A stretch of DNA of 64,000 nt, taken from the NCBI GenBank assembly GCA_012295275.1, contig CM022679.1:15339842-15403841 (forward strand), read 5' to 3'. Source of the DNA: Chrysomallon squamiferum. Taxonomy: Eukaryota > Mollusca > Gastropoda > Neomphalida > Peltospiridae. The position numbers and the translations under genes were made by a program. The notes beneath the pieces were generated by a model. The model saw only the letters and a program-made list of their open reading frames with translations, was not told the DNA's origin and ran no database searches. This document shows positions 25,854 to 49,651 of this stretch, in pieces. How positions within the stretch are numbered: position 1 is the first letter of the stretch; each line of letters begins with the position of its first letter.

Positions 25854-26307
25854 TTGGGGGAACACCCCATTTTTATTTAAAATGTCAAAATAAGCAGAAG
25901 AAAGATCGAAATATCTTTTCAAGAATGAAATATAAAAACCTGTTTAGCACTGTATCAAAATGTAATAATAATATTTTTAAAAATCATGTTATAGCTTTTT
26001 TTAGTTTCATTTTGTTTCTTTTTGTTTTCTTTTCTTTCTTACCTTCTTTTTTTTTTTTTTTTTTCTCTCTCTCTTTTTAAAGAAGAAAAAAAAAATTAAT
26101 AAAAGGAAAGACAGGGTTAAAAAAACGGCAACGGAATTGGTGCACTGAACAAGTACGTCAACTATCAATATGTATTTATCTGTCGTCTGACAAAGCTAAA
26201 CTGACATCTCGGGCTAACATTACTTAGATTTCAGCCTCTGCTGAGCACCGATAAAGATATTTATTCCAGCACAGCGGTGTTTAATAGACACAGGAGCTGT
26301 TAATTGT

Positions 26308-26376
26308 AGCGATCGGACCTGAGACCCGAACATAATAGCCTCCCCGGAACCGCGCACCTTAACGTCGTCCCACTGT
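26308..26376 (-). repeat. tRNA-like sequence, probable SINE head
   Basis: Minus strand shows GGGACGACGTTAAGGTGCGC (box A-like) and TGTTCGGGTCTC (box B-like) about 35 bases apart, with no closed acceptor stem. It is distinct in sequence from the other two tRNA-like heads in the window. Confidence 0.4.
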
Positions 26377-26892
26377 TTTGTATGCGGCTAATGCCGCCAA
26401 CTCGAGTAGCAGACGGCATACGGCGGTTCGCGTGCCACCTTTCGTTTCACGTAGAGCAATTTTCAACAAATATCCTGTAAGAATGTGTGTGTCTGTGTTT
26501 GTGTGTGTGTGTGTGTGTTTGTGTGTGTTTCCGTGGAAGGAGGAGTTTCAAAAGGCTGATATCAATGGGGAAAAAAAATTAAAAATCATCTGACCGTTTG
26601 TCGGAATTGTTGTTGTATGACCATGCACCGTAACGGGTTTTTTTTTTTTTTGTTTGTGTCTGTTTTTCTTTACGTTTTCTTATCTTTGATTGGCTGTCGT
26701 GGTGCAAGTGTGCTGCATGGGCGTGGATTTGAGGTACAAATGGGAACAGGAATGGATTATTTTACATGGCTGAAGTTTCTGTCAAGTATTTTTCTTACTT
26801 GGGTCGAGCCGCGTGAATAGCATACGATAGCGCGTGGACAGCACGAGCGCACATTTAGCGGCACGCGCCCCGTGGAGTTCACATTGATCAAC

Positions 26893-27591
26893 ATGGCAGA
26901 AGAAGCGGTGTTTGGAAAGAACAGACTGACACTTCCTCAACTGTCGTCATACGCGCTGGACTCTGAGTCAGATCTAGACCAGTTGATATCGACGTTTAAC
27001 ATCGACAACGGTGACGACTTCGGTCGGAAACTTCAAACTACGCCCCACAAGGCGATCGACTTTCTTCCAGAATCTTCATTTTCGTCAACTTCGTTAAATT
27101 CCTTTCAGGCAGAAACGTTCGAGTACGAGACTGGCTCCAGATCAACGTTCGACATTCCGTATTCCGACAGCGACTGCACGCCGAACACGCCGCTGACGCC
27201 GTTGAACAAAGGATACACGTACTTCACGTTTCCCGACGTCACCGTTCCCGCCACAGGCACTACCAATATTAGCAGCGCAGACGACGTCGAAGTGACGTCT
27301 GCTAAAACGATAAAAGGATTAACGAAACCAGCGAAAACGTCTGGAAGCGCCAAACGTCAGCGGGGGCAGAAACCTGTCACGAAGGACGTCGAGAAGAAGC
27401 GAAGACTTGCAGCTAACGCACGCGAGCGACGCAGAATGGAAAGTCTGAACGTCGCCTTCGACAGACTGCGCGAAGTCGTCCCCTCCACGAGAAACGACAC
27501 TCAGCTGTCCAAGTACGAAACTTTACAAATGGCACAAACTTACATTATAACTTTGCAGGAGATTTTAGACAAGGAAACAGAGGCCAGTTGA
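26893..27591 (+). CDS. Atonal-family basic helix-loop-helix transcription factor, intronless
   Basis: Nuclear transcription factor of the Atonal (ATOH1/ATOH7-like) group, which in animals specifies sensory and other neurons by E-box binding as a heterodimer with a class I bHLH (E protein). The protein has 232 residues. The bHLH lies at about 169-226: basic region [13 protein letters not shown], helix 1 [16 protein letters not shown], loop [10 protein letters not shown] and helix 2 [24 protein letters not shown] and [14 protein letters not shown] are typical of the Atonal group rather than neurogenin/NeuroD or ATOH8. The N-terminal 165 residues are acidic and Ser/Thr-rich with no recognised domain. 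The domain lies at the C-terminus with only six residues after it. I chose the ATG at 26893 (MAEEAVFG, context ATCAACATGG) because the frame upstream starts only with GTG. The single exon is usual for this family. ATOH1 versus ATOH7 orthology is undecided. Confidence 0.9.
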   Translation: MAEEAVFGKNRLTLPQLSSYALDSESDLDQLISTFNIDNGDDFGRKLQTTPHKAIDFLPESSFSSTSLNSFQAETFEYETGSRSTFDIPYSDSDCTPNTPLTPLNKGYTYFTFPDVTVPATGTTNISSADDVEVTSAKTIKGLTKPAKTSGSAKRQRGQKPVTKDVEKKRRLAANARERRRMESLNVAFDRLREVVPSTRNDTQLSKYETLQMAQTYIITLQEILDKETEAS

Positions 27592-27837
27592 TAAGCTTTT
27601 TTCAGTTTGTTTTTTCCATTTTTTAAACTTTTTTTTTTTATCATAAACGAAAAGACGGAATTCTTATAATTTTATTTCCAGTTTGTTTTCTTTTTCGCCT
27701 GTCAATGATGTTTGGGAAATTAAAAAGTAAACGTGTAACTAACTATCTGTGGAGAGGTTGAACGGTGTTTGGACGAATCTGAATAGCTGGTAACGATCAA
27801 AACAAGTTGGTATTTTCTAAAACATGGAATGTGCTTG

Positions 27838-27843
27838 AATAAA
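27838..27843 (+). terminator. candidate polyadenylation signal AATAAA of the bHLH gene
   Basis: AATAAA about 250 nt after the bHLH stop, the first such hexamer I noticed at a plausible distance downstream. The evidence is only positional. Confidence 0.35.
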
Positions 27844-29962
27844 CTCAGAATCTGGGGGTGGAAATCGTTCCATGTCAGAAGTATTTCAACAAGTGAGAAA
27901 CCAAAATTTAGATATTTTTAAACAAACGAATCATCTACAACATTAGAGTAAACTGAATCTCTGGAATTGTGTCCAGGATGAGCATCACTGAACAATTAAT
28001 AAATATCAAAGGTAAATAAAAAGTTCAGTTATCAAAAACGAGGATTTCAAGTAGTTTTCTAGCATGCAATACAGTTTGTAGATATCAGCATGTTTATTCG
28101 ACGCTAAGAAGAAGAAACATGTTTTAACATCAGGTTATATTTTATTAAACGAAACATTAATTACATTAGTAACACAGAATTCCATGAACTGAAGCTGTTA
28201 TTCCATGACAAACGTGTTTGAGCAATTAACAGGAAGATAAAAAGTGTTATTTTTTAAACGAGGATTTGGCGAAATATCCATTCTCATCTTCACTGAAGAA
28301 CGGGATTGAGAAACTCTGAATTGTTCAGTTTAACACTAAGTCGTCACGTTCCTAATTATTTCGGGCTCTGAAATATTCTTAGCCATAAAACAATATGGAC
28401 GAACTTGTAAATGTACAATACAAACAGAACTGAAAAGTTGAATATAGGTTTGCTGTGAGATGAATGTGTCCTAGATAGTTGGAAGATTAGAAGGAATATG
28501 ATCTAAAAAAAAAAAAAAAAAAAAAAAAACTGAAAAAAAAAAAAAACAATTGTTCAGGCTCAAATACTGCACAGATCAAAAAGAAATTTGGACTCAAAAT
28601 AATTGCGGTTTAATAGATTTTTTGTAAATACTGACTGATTTCATCTCGGGTAAACTTTCCTGATTTCATCCAGTGCACTTTTGTTTTATCACGCATACTT
28701 CATCTGTACATACTTACTTTTATTTATATGTCGCTGATGCATTCACAGACGTTTTGAATATATATATATATATATATACATCTTTCTTATTTCACGTTTT
28801 CTTTCTTGTACTGTACACTTACTTTTGTTGTTACTTTTATGGTTTTACTTTTGTTTTTATTCGATATTTTGTATAATATACATAGAAAAATTAAACTCTT
28901 TTGTCGCTGGGTTTTCTTCTCCTTTTTTTTGTGTTTTTCTATTTGTGTTTTTACTTTTTTATTATTATTCTTTTAAGAATGTTGTACTTTAAGAACAGCT
29001 AAACATAATTTAGAAAATAACAGAATTATAAAATAAATAACAAAATTTTATTTTTGATTTGTATGTTGTTACTTATTTAATATTATATCTATAATAACAC
29101 AGATATCAACTGATTCTGCTTCTACTACTGCTACTGCTAAAAATAATAATAATTATTTATTATTATTATTTTGTTGTTGTTGCTGTTGTTGTTATTGCCA
29201 CTTTTCAGTATTATTACTACTAATATTACTATTATATTAATAGTGATGGTATGTATGATGAAGGTGTTAATAGTAGTAGTAGTTACATCAGCAGTACCAG
29301 TGAACAAGTAGTAACAGGAGCAACTGGTAGTGGTAGTGAAAGCTGAAGTAACTGTAACAGTTTCCTGTAGACCAGTATTGGTCAAATTGTGACTTACGGG
29401 CCATTAGCAAGTCTTTAAAATTTAGTAATTGCCCGTGGAAAATGTTGGCATGTGTATTGTTGGCCGTTTTTGTTGTATTAGTATAAATTTAGATATGTAT
29501 GAAACTTTAGACATGTAAAGTTTATCGTATATATATAGCTCTTACGCAAAGCAAGTCTGAGCCTTGATCGAGACTGCGATAATGAGTAAATTGAAAACAT
29601 GCGACATCACGACAACGTATAATTAAGTTGTGAAATTTATGACGACACCATATGTCTTCTGACGCCAAGACAGATAGAGAGAGAGAGGGTGGTGGTGGGA
29701 GGGGGCAAATAGAAGAAAAAAAAAAGAAGGTAATATCCCCTTATAGCTCTATAGTTTAAATGTTAATAACTATTATTAAAATAAAATAAATTATAAATTT
29801 AAAAAAATATTAACGGGAGTTTTCAGACAGTTAAATGCAGCATGATGCCAAGTGAACACAAACGCTCTGGTGGCTGTTTAACGAGATACAAAAGACTGTG
29901 TTGCATAATGCACAGCTGCCAAATGAAACGTGAATGTCGACAAAGGTGGAAAATCAGCATAC

Positions 29963-30083
29963 CTTAACACACAGACCTCCGCCCCCGTTTGCATCTGTCG
30001 CCTGAGGGTATTTCCAGACGTAATCGTCCGGGCGGTGCTGACACCACCTCGTTTGTTATTCTCGAGGTAGCAAACAAGATGAT
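29963..30083 (-). other. candidate orphan coding exon (weakly RRM-like)
   Basis: Between an acceptor (TTTTACCTCCAG) and a donor (GTTAAG|GTATGC) on the minus strand lies 121 nt of GC-richer sequence reading DHLVCYLENNKRGG and, later, GAEVCVLR. The YLENNKRGG...GAEVCVLRYAD pattern faintly recalls the RRM-like repeats in PARP14-type proteins, but the resemblance is short and from memory. No partner exons seen. Could be a gene fragment or chance. Confidence 0.2.
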
Positions 30084-30445
30084 CTGGAGGTAAAAGATAG
30101 CTCATAATCAACGTACGGTAGGCGAAATCGACCCTCCACTGCTTACTGTTTCTGCAATGATCCTAAGGTTATTAGATACGGGGCTTTTTTTAAAGTTGAT
30201 ACTACAGCATCTGTCTTGAAAACGAATAAAATCTTTTACTAACATTTGTATGTTTATGATGACTGTAATTTTTTTTCTTCTTTTTTTAAAGTTTAAAAAA
30301 AACAGAACAATGGAGAAGTAACATAAAACTTTAATTTATAGTTATTGTAGTTATTAAAGTTTACAATAGTAAAACAAAGGAACGCCCGTTCACATATGTT
30401 CTAAATGTGAAATATTTCGGTTAACTATATTTACATAAAACAACA

Positions 30446-30448
<3 letters not shown>

Positions 30449-30538
<90 letters not shown>

Positions 30539-30540
30539 AC
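30449..30540. repeat. (AAT)n-(AAAT)n
   Basis: Compound microsatellite. Confidence 0.9.
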
Positions 30541-31197
30541 AGTTGAGTGAGTAAGTAAGTTAGTAAATACATAAAAGTTATAATCACGTGCAGTCCCACA
30601 AAAAACTCCCCCAATGAACAAATTATTAAAATAAAAATAATAATAAATATATAAATAAATAAATAAATAATTAAAAAAGAAGAAAAAAAGAAGAAAAAAG
30701 AAGAAGAAAAGAAGTTATATTTAATAAATAAATAAAAGACAAACGACTTGTTTTTGACTTTAGGCAGTTTCACTAATACTGTTCTGAAACAAGAGGCTAA
30801 ACGTTGTGTAGCAAAAAAAAGAGTCACTTTTAAGATTATCACGTTTAAAAATGTGGTTTTCCGTCCACCAGCTGCGATTTACTTATTTCCTGACTTATTG
30901 TCGTGGCCTAATGTGTTTGCATTAACACTTTAACACGATCGTTTTCTTTGTTTACTTTTAAAAGACGATACGAGATTAACTTTCAAAATCTGAAAATTTA
31001 TGGTCGGTTTTTCATCATTAAAAAAGCTTGAAAGCGAGTATTTAGTGTCGTTCGTTCGTTTGTGTGTTTTTATCATGGCTCGTTTTAAACGCTATAATCC
31101 GACCTCGTGAAACAATTGAGATTATCACGTTTATGAGCTTAAGAACGAACATGTAGACCCGATGTCGCCTCATTATGTCACAGTACACAATACGTGG

Positions 31198-31322
<125 letters not shown>

Positions 31323-31488
31323 TAAGAAACTCTAAACATGATTAATTGAAATAAATACATTAATTATACAAAGACACACACACATACATGGTATATATAA
31401 AAATCATATATTATTCAGCTTTATACTTTATGCTTTACGGTTCTTTATACTGTAATAAAATAAATAAGGAAACAGACGAAATTCTCAC

Positions 31489-31540
31489 CTGCGTTTAATG
31501 CTAATGAAGGAGTATACAGGACAAAAGACAGATAAATCAG
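31489..31540 (-). pseudogene. orphan symporter exon 3 (unit B), splice sites intact
   Basis: Reads [17 protein letters not shown] plus one base, with a TTTGCAG acceptor and GTGAGA donor. It differs from copies 1 and 2 by A to S and Y to N. The ALALN form is, as far as I recall, common in the SLC5 family. Sequence on both sides shows no exon 2 or exon 4. Confidence 0.8.
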
Positions 31541-31877
31541 CTGCAAATACAATGACAAAGTTCATGATCCCAAAGTTCATGTTACAAAAAGGCAAAGGTA
31601 AACACAAAATCTATGTCAACAGTATTGAGCGGTATCTAACACGAAAAAAGACTGCACATGAAAAACAAGTCATAGCTTCAGCGTGTTTTATCCTTATTAC
31701 AATAAGATTATAAGAATTATCTATTATCCCTTTTCTATTGTGATACAGATGAATTTCTTTTTAGGAACAAAAATGATTTATTTTTTATTTTTCGAAATGG
31801 TCAGAAATATGTAAAACGAGAACTATATAAAGTATATCTTTTCATATAATATAATATCAGATTTCGTGTGGTCCAAA

Positions 31878-31912
<35 letters not shown>

Positions 31913-31981
31913 ATAATAATAATAATAATTTTAAAAAATAGTAAAAAAAAACGTGTTTCCTTTGCTTTGAGGATAACAAAT

Positions 31982-32084
<103 letters not shown>

Positions 32085-32284
32085 TCATTTCCTCTCTCTG
32101 TCACTTGCTGTCTTTCTCTCTTTGTTTCTTTCTCGGTATCTGCCTCTCTCTCGTTTTCACACTCTTTTTATATATATTCATAAATTGTGTAAAATTATTA
32201 AATCAAATATTTTACAGAAATATAAATGAAATCGACTTATACTTACGAGAAAAATGTGGATGGGGAGAGTATTAATAAAATGAC

Positions 32285-32430
32285 ATATGTATGCATGTAT
32301 GTATATTTGTTTATGTATGTATGTATGTGTGTGTGTATGTATGTATGTATGTATGTATGTATGTATGTATGTATGTATGTATGTATGTATGTATGTATGT
32401 ATGTATGTATGTATGTATGTGTGTGTGTTT
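32285..32430. repeat. (ATGT)n
   Basis: Tetranucleotide tract with a short TG block. Confidence 0.95.
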
Positions 32431-33489
32431 ATGTATATATTTTCAATGCCTGTATGTACGCACGTAACGTATATCACATACGATTTTTTAAAACCTCCGA
32501 CAAAAAATAAATATTTTTTAAAATAATAAGCTGTGTTATCAGTTTTATCACAATTATATTCTTCAATCAGATTTGAAAACCTATTTAGCGCACGTGAGGG
32601 CATTAGCAGACGAAACTAACAACACGTGCCACGTGATATCAGATGAACGTTTGCTGCCTGGGATGTGGAATACCCATGCTGAGCTCGTAAGGAGAGTTTC
32701 GTGTTTCCACTTTCCAAGGCTGGCTGGAGATTGTCGTCAACACAATACGCTAACTGACCTATTAAAACAAACCGAAATTTCGTGAAAAGAGAAATGTTAT
32801 ATTTTAATGGCGTAATGTCGTCTGATTCTTTTTATACACGAAATCGTACGAAAGGCTAAATTGCCCTCGATCAGTACTGTTTGACGGCAAAATCATAAAT
32901 AATAAGTTATAAAATGAATTCGTAAGCAATGTGTGTAAGAAAATAACTAAACAAAAAATAATGGCTGAATTTATGTATCATGTTTATGTCTTATATACGT
33001 GGTCGCGAAAGTACATAAATTTACAAAAGTTACACAGTACGTGTACGTTATGTGTGAAATGGTTTTATCTGCAGTACGTATTTGGGATATACTAATTATT
33101 TCAACATGGATTTTCGTGCTGAAAGATCTTTGTCGGAGGCTGAGAAAACAGTTCCCTCCCATTCTGCCTGCAACCCACACAATGCCTACCCACATTTTGT
33201 TTACATTCCAGTATGTCTGCACTCAGTTTGCCTATAAAAAATCCCCAGTTAACAGTAAAACAATCCCTGTTATGTTTGTATCTCAAAGCATTTTAATAAA
33301 ATTTTATTATAAAAACAATTACGTTTACAATAAACATAAATGACACGACTGGGGCTCAGTTGTACAAAGATGACTGTTGCTCTTTATGGTGTTTAATATC
33401 AGTCCACGAGCCTTTGATTCCATGATTCTTTGATGTCAGATTAAAGATAAATGTTTATATAAAGTTAATGATTACCAGAAATGGCATCT

Positions 33490-33490
<1 letters not shown>

Positions 33491-33542
<52 letters not shown>
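33491..33542. repeat. (CA)n
   Basis: Pure dinucleotide tract. Confidence 0.95.
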
Positions 33543-33544
<2 letters not shown>

Positions 33545-34454
33545 ATCTACAGAATATGTTAGTATAACACTGAATTATGGCCTGGTTACAAACATCACAA
33601 AAGATAGGTAGCAAGTATTTATGCTGCATTTCGATGGTGATTAATTGTTTGTAGTCAGTCAGCTACATTTGAAATACACAGAAATTGGATTTGGACGACT
33701 GTATGAGCCACATTCTAAACATATTCTACAAAATATGTCATTGTCATGCTATTTCCTATATATATTGAATATTCCACTATTATCTGTGGATCTCATCTTT
33801 TCATACTGTAGACAAAATGACTTTAGGTGATATGTTTTTCAGGCATAATGGGAGGACAGGTGGAGATACTACTACCACTGCTATTAGGACTATTATAACT
33901 ACTACTACTACTACTATTACTAATACTAATTATAACTACTATTACCGCTGCTGATACTGCGACTAATATAATTATTATTACTACTATTAATACCATTACT
34001 ATAATTACTGTTACTGCTGCTACTACAACTACTACTACAACTACTACTCATATTAATAATACTAATTACTTCTACTAATAATAATACTATTACTACTACT
34101 GCTATTGATGCTATTGTTACCATTTCAGTAGTTATTCAAATATAAATCCGATGCGGGGCAAATCCGTCTCATACCGACATCTTTTTTCATCTTTTTCAAT
34201 TTTCCGAATTTTCCCGTTTATAGGATATTCAGTCTTTCAGGAGTTTTTGTAAGATAACTCAGACTGTATAGCACCTAATTTGCTTCTAAAACTGAAGTAA
34301 AGAAATCCATATTTTTACTTCATCATCTTAAATTCTGTGTATTTCTTATCAACTACATACTATGAAATATAAGCTGCAGTTATTACTGTTTTCGTTTTTG
34401 TAATATTGAAAACAATTAATATTCAATTAATATGCTTTCCTTGTTTCTGGTTCT

Positions 34455-34522
<68 letters not shown>
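34455..34522. repeat. (AAT)n
   Basis: Pure trinucleotide tract. Confidence 0.95.
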
Positions 34523-35297
34523 TAACAACAATAGTAAATAATGAATAAATAAATAATAATATGGTTAAGGTGTGACGCCTAGTCTTGAGAACTAACTTGT
34601 TCTTAAACCAAACTTCATAAGGATATGCAGAGTTTACTTTTTTTTTCCTTCAGCACTTCGAAATTATATTTACTGCATATAATACATATAAAATATACAA
34701 TAATTAATTTCCGTTTGATCTGTAGAGTCGTATAATATACATTTTTTTATAAAGGTTTTCTTTCTTTTCTTTTCTTTCTTTCTTTTTTCCTTTTTAAAAA
34801 ATATTTTTGCAGAATAGAAATCAAGATTTCTCTGTTTTAAAATTCTGTAGATATGGGAAAATCAACTTCTGATTTTGAACTCGAGCTTATTTTGATGTTT
34901 TTACTATAACTACTAAGACGTAAGAAATAAGCTATTACATCCATGTGTGAATAAATATACCAGATTGCCAGAAAGTACTAACAGAAATGACTTAGTAAAG
35001 TATACAAACACGCACTAAGTTTTCTACATGTCGCCAACAGTGTCTGAAAATGCTTCAAAATATAAACAAAACATATCCTTCTTATGAACTGAAATATTTA
35101 TAAAATTAATTAAAATAAATTTTATGTGCAGACAAAACTTTAGCAAAGGCAACAAAACTAATAAATAAATAAAAATAGATAAATAAATAAATAAATAAAT
35201 AAATAAAAGGCTAAATGGGTATCGAAAGAAGAAATGACCCAGCAACACTTCATAGCTTAACGATTGCATTACTTAATATAATTAGATAAATAAATAC

Positions 35298-36183
35298 AAG
35301 AAAATGAAAAAAAGAAGCCGAATATCAAACATAATTTATTCACCTCTTTAACAGCGTTCTTTTTTATTTATATCTTTTTATTTTTTGTTCTTTCTTTCTT
35401 TCTGCTACTTTTTTTTTTTTTAATTTTCTGTACAAATTTTTTTAATTATTAATTATTTTATTATTTTTTTTTTCATCACTTGTAACACTTTTTCTTTATC
35501 CGTATTTACTGTGTTACAAAACGCCCCTCAAAAACACGTTGACGAAATGAAACGTAAACTTCGATTACCTGATGAAAATTAGTTCGCGTGAAACTTGATA
35601 AAAGATTCCCCACTAACAGAAAACATCTCCGACTTTCCGCACGAACCTAAACGTAACCTAGTTTTCGGTCGCAGGTAGTATAAATAAAACGTTGTCGCTC
35701 AAATCCAAAAAAACAAAAAAAAACGGTGTTAGTGGTCAAGTCCAAGTTCCAGTTGCATTTTGTATAAACACATATCCTTACGCTGCTTCTAATTAGCATG
35801 AGCAGACGATATCAAAGTAGGTATTTTTGTTTTGTAATACACAACCAGTTGTCCTGAGGCAAGAAAGTGACAGAAAGGAATCAACCAAAATTAATTATAT
35901 ACGAACTTTTCAAAGCATATTTTGTGGTTTAAATAATTAATAAACCTGAAAACGGTATCTGGATTTGTCATGAGGATTGAACATTAAACTTAATATTTGA
36001 CAATAACTAGCTTACTTTATGTGGAAATGAAGACTTGCGAAGGATATATATAAACAAGGAATAATTTAAAGTGTGAGAGAAGAAAAAAAATCAGGTGTTT
36101 TGTCTAGAAAAACAAGAGACAGAATTTACAAATATAACTTAGAAGCGCGGCCATTTTGAAATCGTAAATCTGTGTGTTTCAAA
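35298..36183 (+). promoter_or_regulatory. 5' flanking region of symporter copy 1, conserved in copy 2
   Basis: Nearly the same sequence precedes copy 2 (53608-54455), so it contains whatever promoter the duplication carried. No convincing TATA box could be singled out in this AT-rich DNA. The start codon has A at -3 (CAAAATGG). The last 400 bp are the best conserved between copies. Confidence 0.35.
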
Positions 36184-47332
<11,149 letters not shown>

Positions 47333-47351
<19 letters not shown>

Positions 47352-47700
47352 TGGACATCATAGAAATAATAATAAAAATTTCTCGTAGCAAGTAAATGCG
47401 ATAATAATTACACATTCTCAAAAGTAGAGAGGGTAATCGAGTCTAGGGACTCGGTAGATGCAGTAAGTAAAATTTCTCACACTGAAATAAAAGCGATAAT
47501 AATTACTTGTTGTCGTATTTTCCAGGGATATCCAGACGTAAGGGACATTAAAGAGATAATAGAAATAATGATAATTAAAAATTCGAAATTCACCCAAGAT
47601 ATGTGGATGTAACAAACATTAAGAAGAAATAGCAAGCATTTAACAAGGGAGAATACCCGGATATTGACGCAATAAGAAAGACTTGTCGAAATTATAAATA
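47333..47700 (+). repeat. degenerate tandem repeat overlapping the end of symporter copy 1
   Basis: Units about 94 bp apart share GCGATAATAATTAC (47398 and 47492) and AAATTTCTC. GGATACCC/GGATATCC/GAATACCCGG motifs recur near 47337, 47525 and 47653. The symporter stop codon (47349-47351) falls inside the first unit. Confidence 0.5.
47371..47376 (+). terminator. candidate polyadenylation signal AATAAA after symporter copy 1
   Basis: AATAAA starts 20 nt after the stop codon, inside an AAT-rich run. Its position is very close to the stop, and alternatives further downstream are possible. Confidence 0.3.
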
Positions 47701-47981
47701 GAAATTTTCACTGTAAAAAAAAGGTTTAACATTACCAGAATATGTATGAAACAAATACTGTACAAATATAAACCTTGGAATATAGCATATGCAACATCGC
47801 TAATCCAGATGTCAGCTGCCTAAAATTTCATTTTTTTCATGCGATTTATTTTCAAAAGCTGACCTTTATTTTGGCATCTTGTTTTACGAATCAGAATGTC
47901 TTCAAAAAAAAAAATAATTTAAATATAAAAATCGTCCAGGTGATAATGGCGAAGTTCTTCACACCATCTAATTAAAACTCA

Positions 47982-49480
47982 ATGACACTTTTGTTGGGGG
48001 AAAATAACATCTCCACTTTTAAATCCAATTCCAAAGAGACTTATTATAACGAGGCATCCACTGTTGTTGAAGATCACTTGTATACTGCAATATTAGATAC
48101 CGATTCTACAGAATCTACTGTAAGCGAAAACATTTATTCTGATTATTTAGACGATGAAAACATTCATCTTTTAAATACTGAGTCCTCGTGTGGCAGTCGT
48201 TGAATTAACAGTGGTATACTGAAACCAATGCTCAGTTCAAAGTTTTGACAAACCCAGATTTTGATTAGTTTTCGTAGTACTTAATAGTAGTAATAATGTC
48301 ATTATTCCAGTCCTGCCTGGAACAAGTGCTTTAAATATAATGAAAGATTTTTTCAGCAAGCACGTTTCAGGACAGAGGTCCGTCCAGAGGTAATAGAAGG
48401 TTTGAATTGGCGGGGAATGCCGAACGAAATAATGTTGTTATTCTTCCTAATCCCAAGGACACTACTAAAAGGTATCTAGAAAAAATAGCCTATCCTGATA
48501 TCAACATCATGTTGATGGTTAGATTATTCGATGTTTACTCACAACTCCTATTCCCAAAAAGTATTTTTGTCTGAGATCTAACAAATCATTTTGGAAGATT
48601 CATCGCCAGAGAGTGAAACTGATTGATGCCTGGTTGCTAGAAAAGATTAATCTTCCGTCAGAAGGTTTGACTACAGAACTGAGACACTTTTTTCCTTCAG
48701 GTAACTGATACCACTAGTATGAAGAGGTGAAAAACATTTATATCTTCTGTTATGGGATCAGAAGAAAGTCTTGAGCTTCTGCTGTTGCCTGAAAGAACGG
48801 ATCTTTATATATCTGTGTACAATGTACAGTAGAAAATTGTTGGCTTTTCACGAAAAATTGATAATAATTTATAGAGATAACAGTGGAACACAAACCTAGA
48901 ACAACTTTCTTTTTTCTAGGAGTAAAATCTTGACAAATAGTTCAGGAATGTTCCAGCGGTTGCGTTTGAAGAAGTGTTATTAGTTTTTTCATCTTTCGAG
49001 AAACATGGTCTTAGACGTTAACTAGTTTCCAGATTATTCGTTACTATAATGTTAAATTGGCATCTAAGAAATCTGGGTTTTTTTCATGATCAAGTTAAGT
49101 ATCTAAGATATATTAATCCAGGTTTATATTAATATGGTAGGGTTCCAGATTTTGTGGAAAATCTATGCATGTCAGCTAATTCGACGTTTCAAAACTGCGA
49201 AAATGAATATTTTACCTTTGTACACTGTCAGTAGAGAATAGAAGATCAATGTGGTTCCATCAAACCAGTTTCGATCCAGAGACTTTTAGACCTATTTGCC
49301 GACGTGGGGCATTTGGTTTGAGAAAAAACGCTAGCTCTTCTAAAGGAAAGATTGGTCTGACCTTCCTTAAATAAGCATATATAGGAGTGGATAAAAAGGT
49401 TTAGGTGACTGTATCGGAAAAGGCTAGACAAACACGAGTCAACCAGTCGAGATGATCTAACGCGAAATGGCTGTTATCTT
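47982..49480 (+). other. eroded coding-like sequence of unknown origin
   Basis: A 73-codon ATG frame (47982-48203) is acidic and Ser/Thr-rich (STVSENIYSDYLDDENI). A separate open stretch 48344-48574 reads GNRRFELAGNAERNN and later VRLFDVYSQLLFPK. GC content and codon-like texture exceed the surrounding DNA up to about 49480, but stops break every frame. I do not recognise the family. A decayed retroelement or gene fragment are both possible. Confidence 0.3.
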
Positions 49481-49651
49481 TCATTGATTCAATGTATCTT
49501 CGTAAATTTTTAAAGTTAGTCCTTAATAAAAAAAAAAAAAAACATTAAATGCTGATATATAATTTGAAAATGGTGTCGTTGAATAACAAATATATTTTTT
49601 ATTTCTAGTTATTTTCTAATTTAAATTAAATAAAACATCTAATTACTAATA

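Noticed and set aside
27105-27353. Minus-strand 82-codon frame
   Set aside because: Antisense shadow of the bHLH coding sequence.
32573-32785. 70-codon frame MKTYLAHVRALADE...
   Set aside because: In a slightly GC-richer patch, but no domain, no splice context and no second copy; not enough to call a gene.
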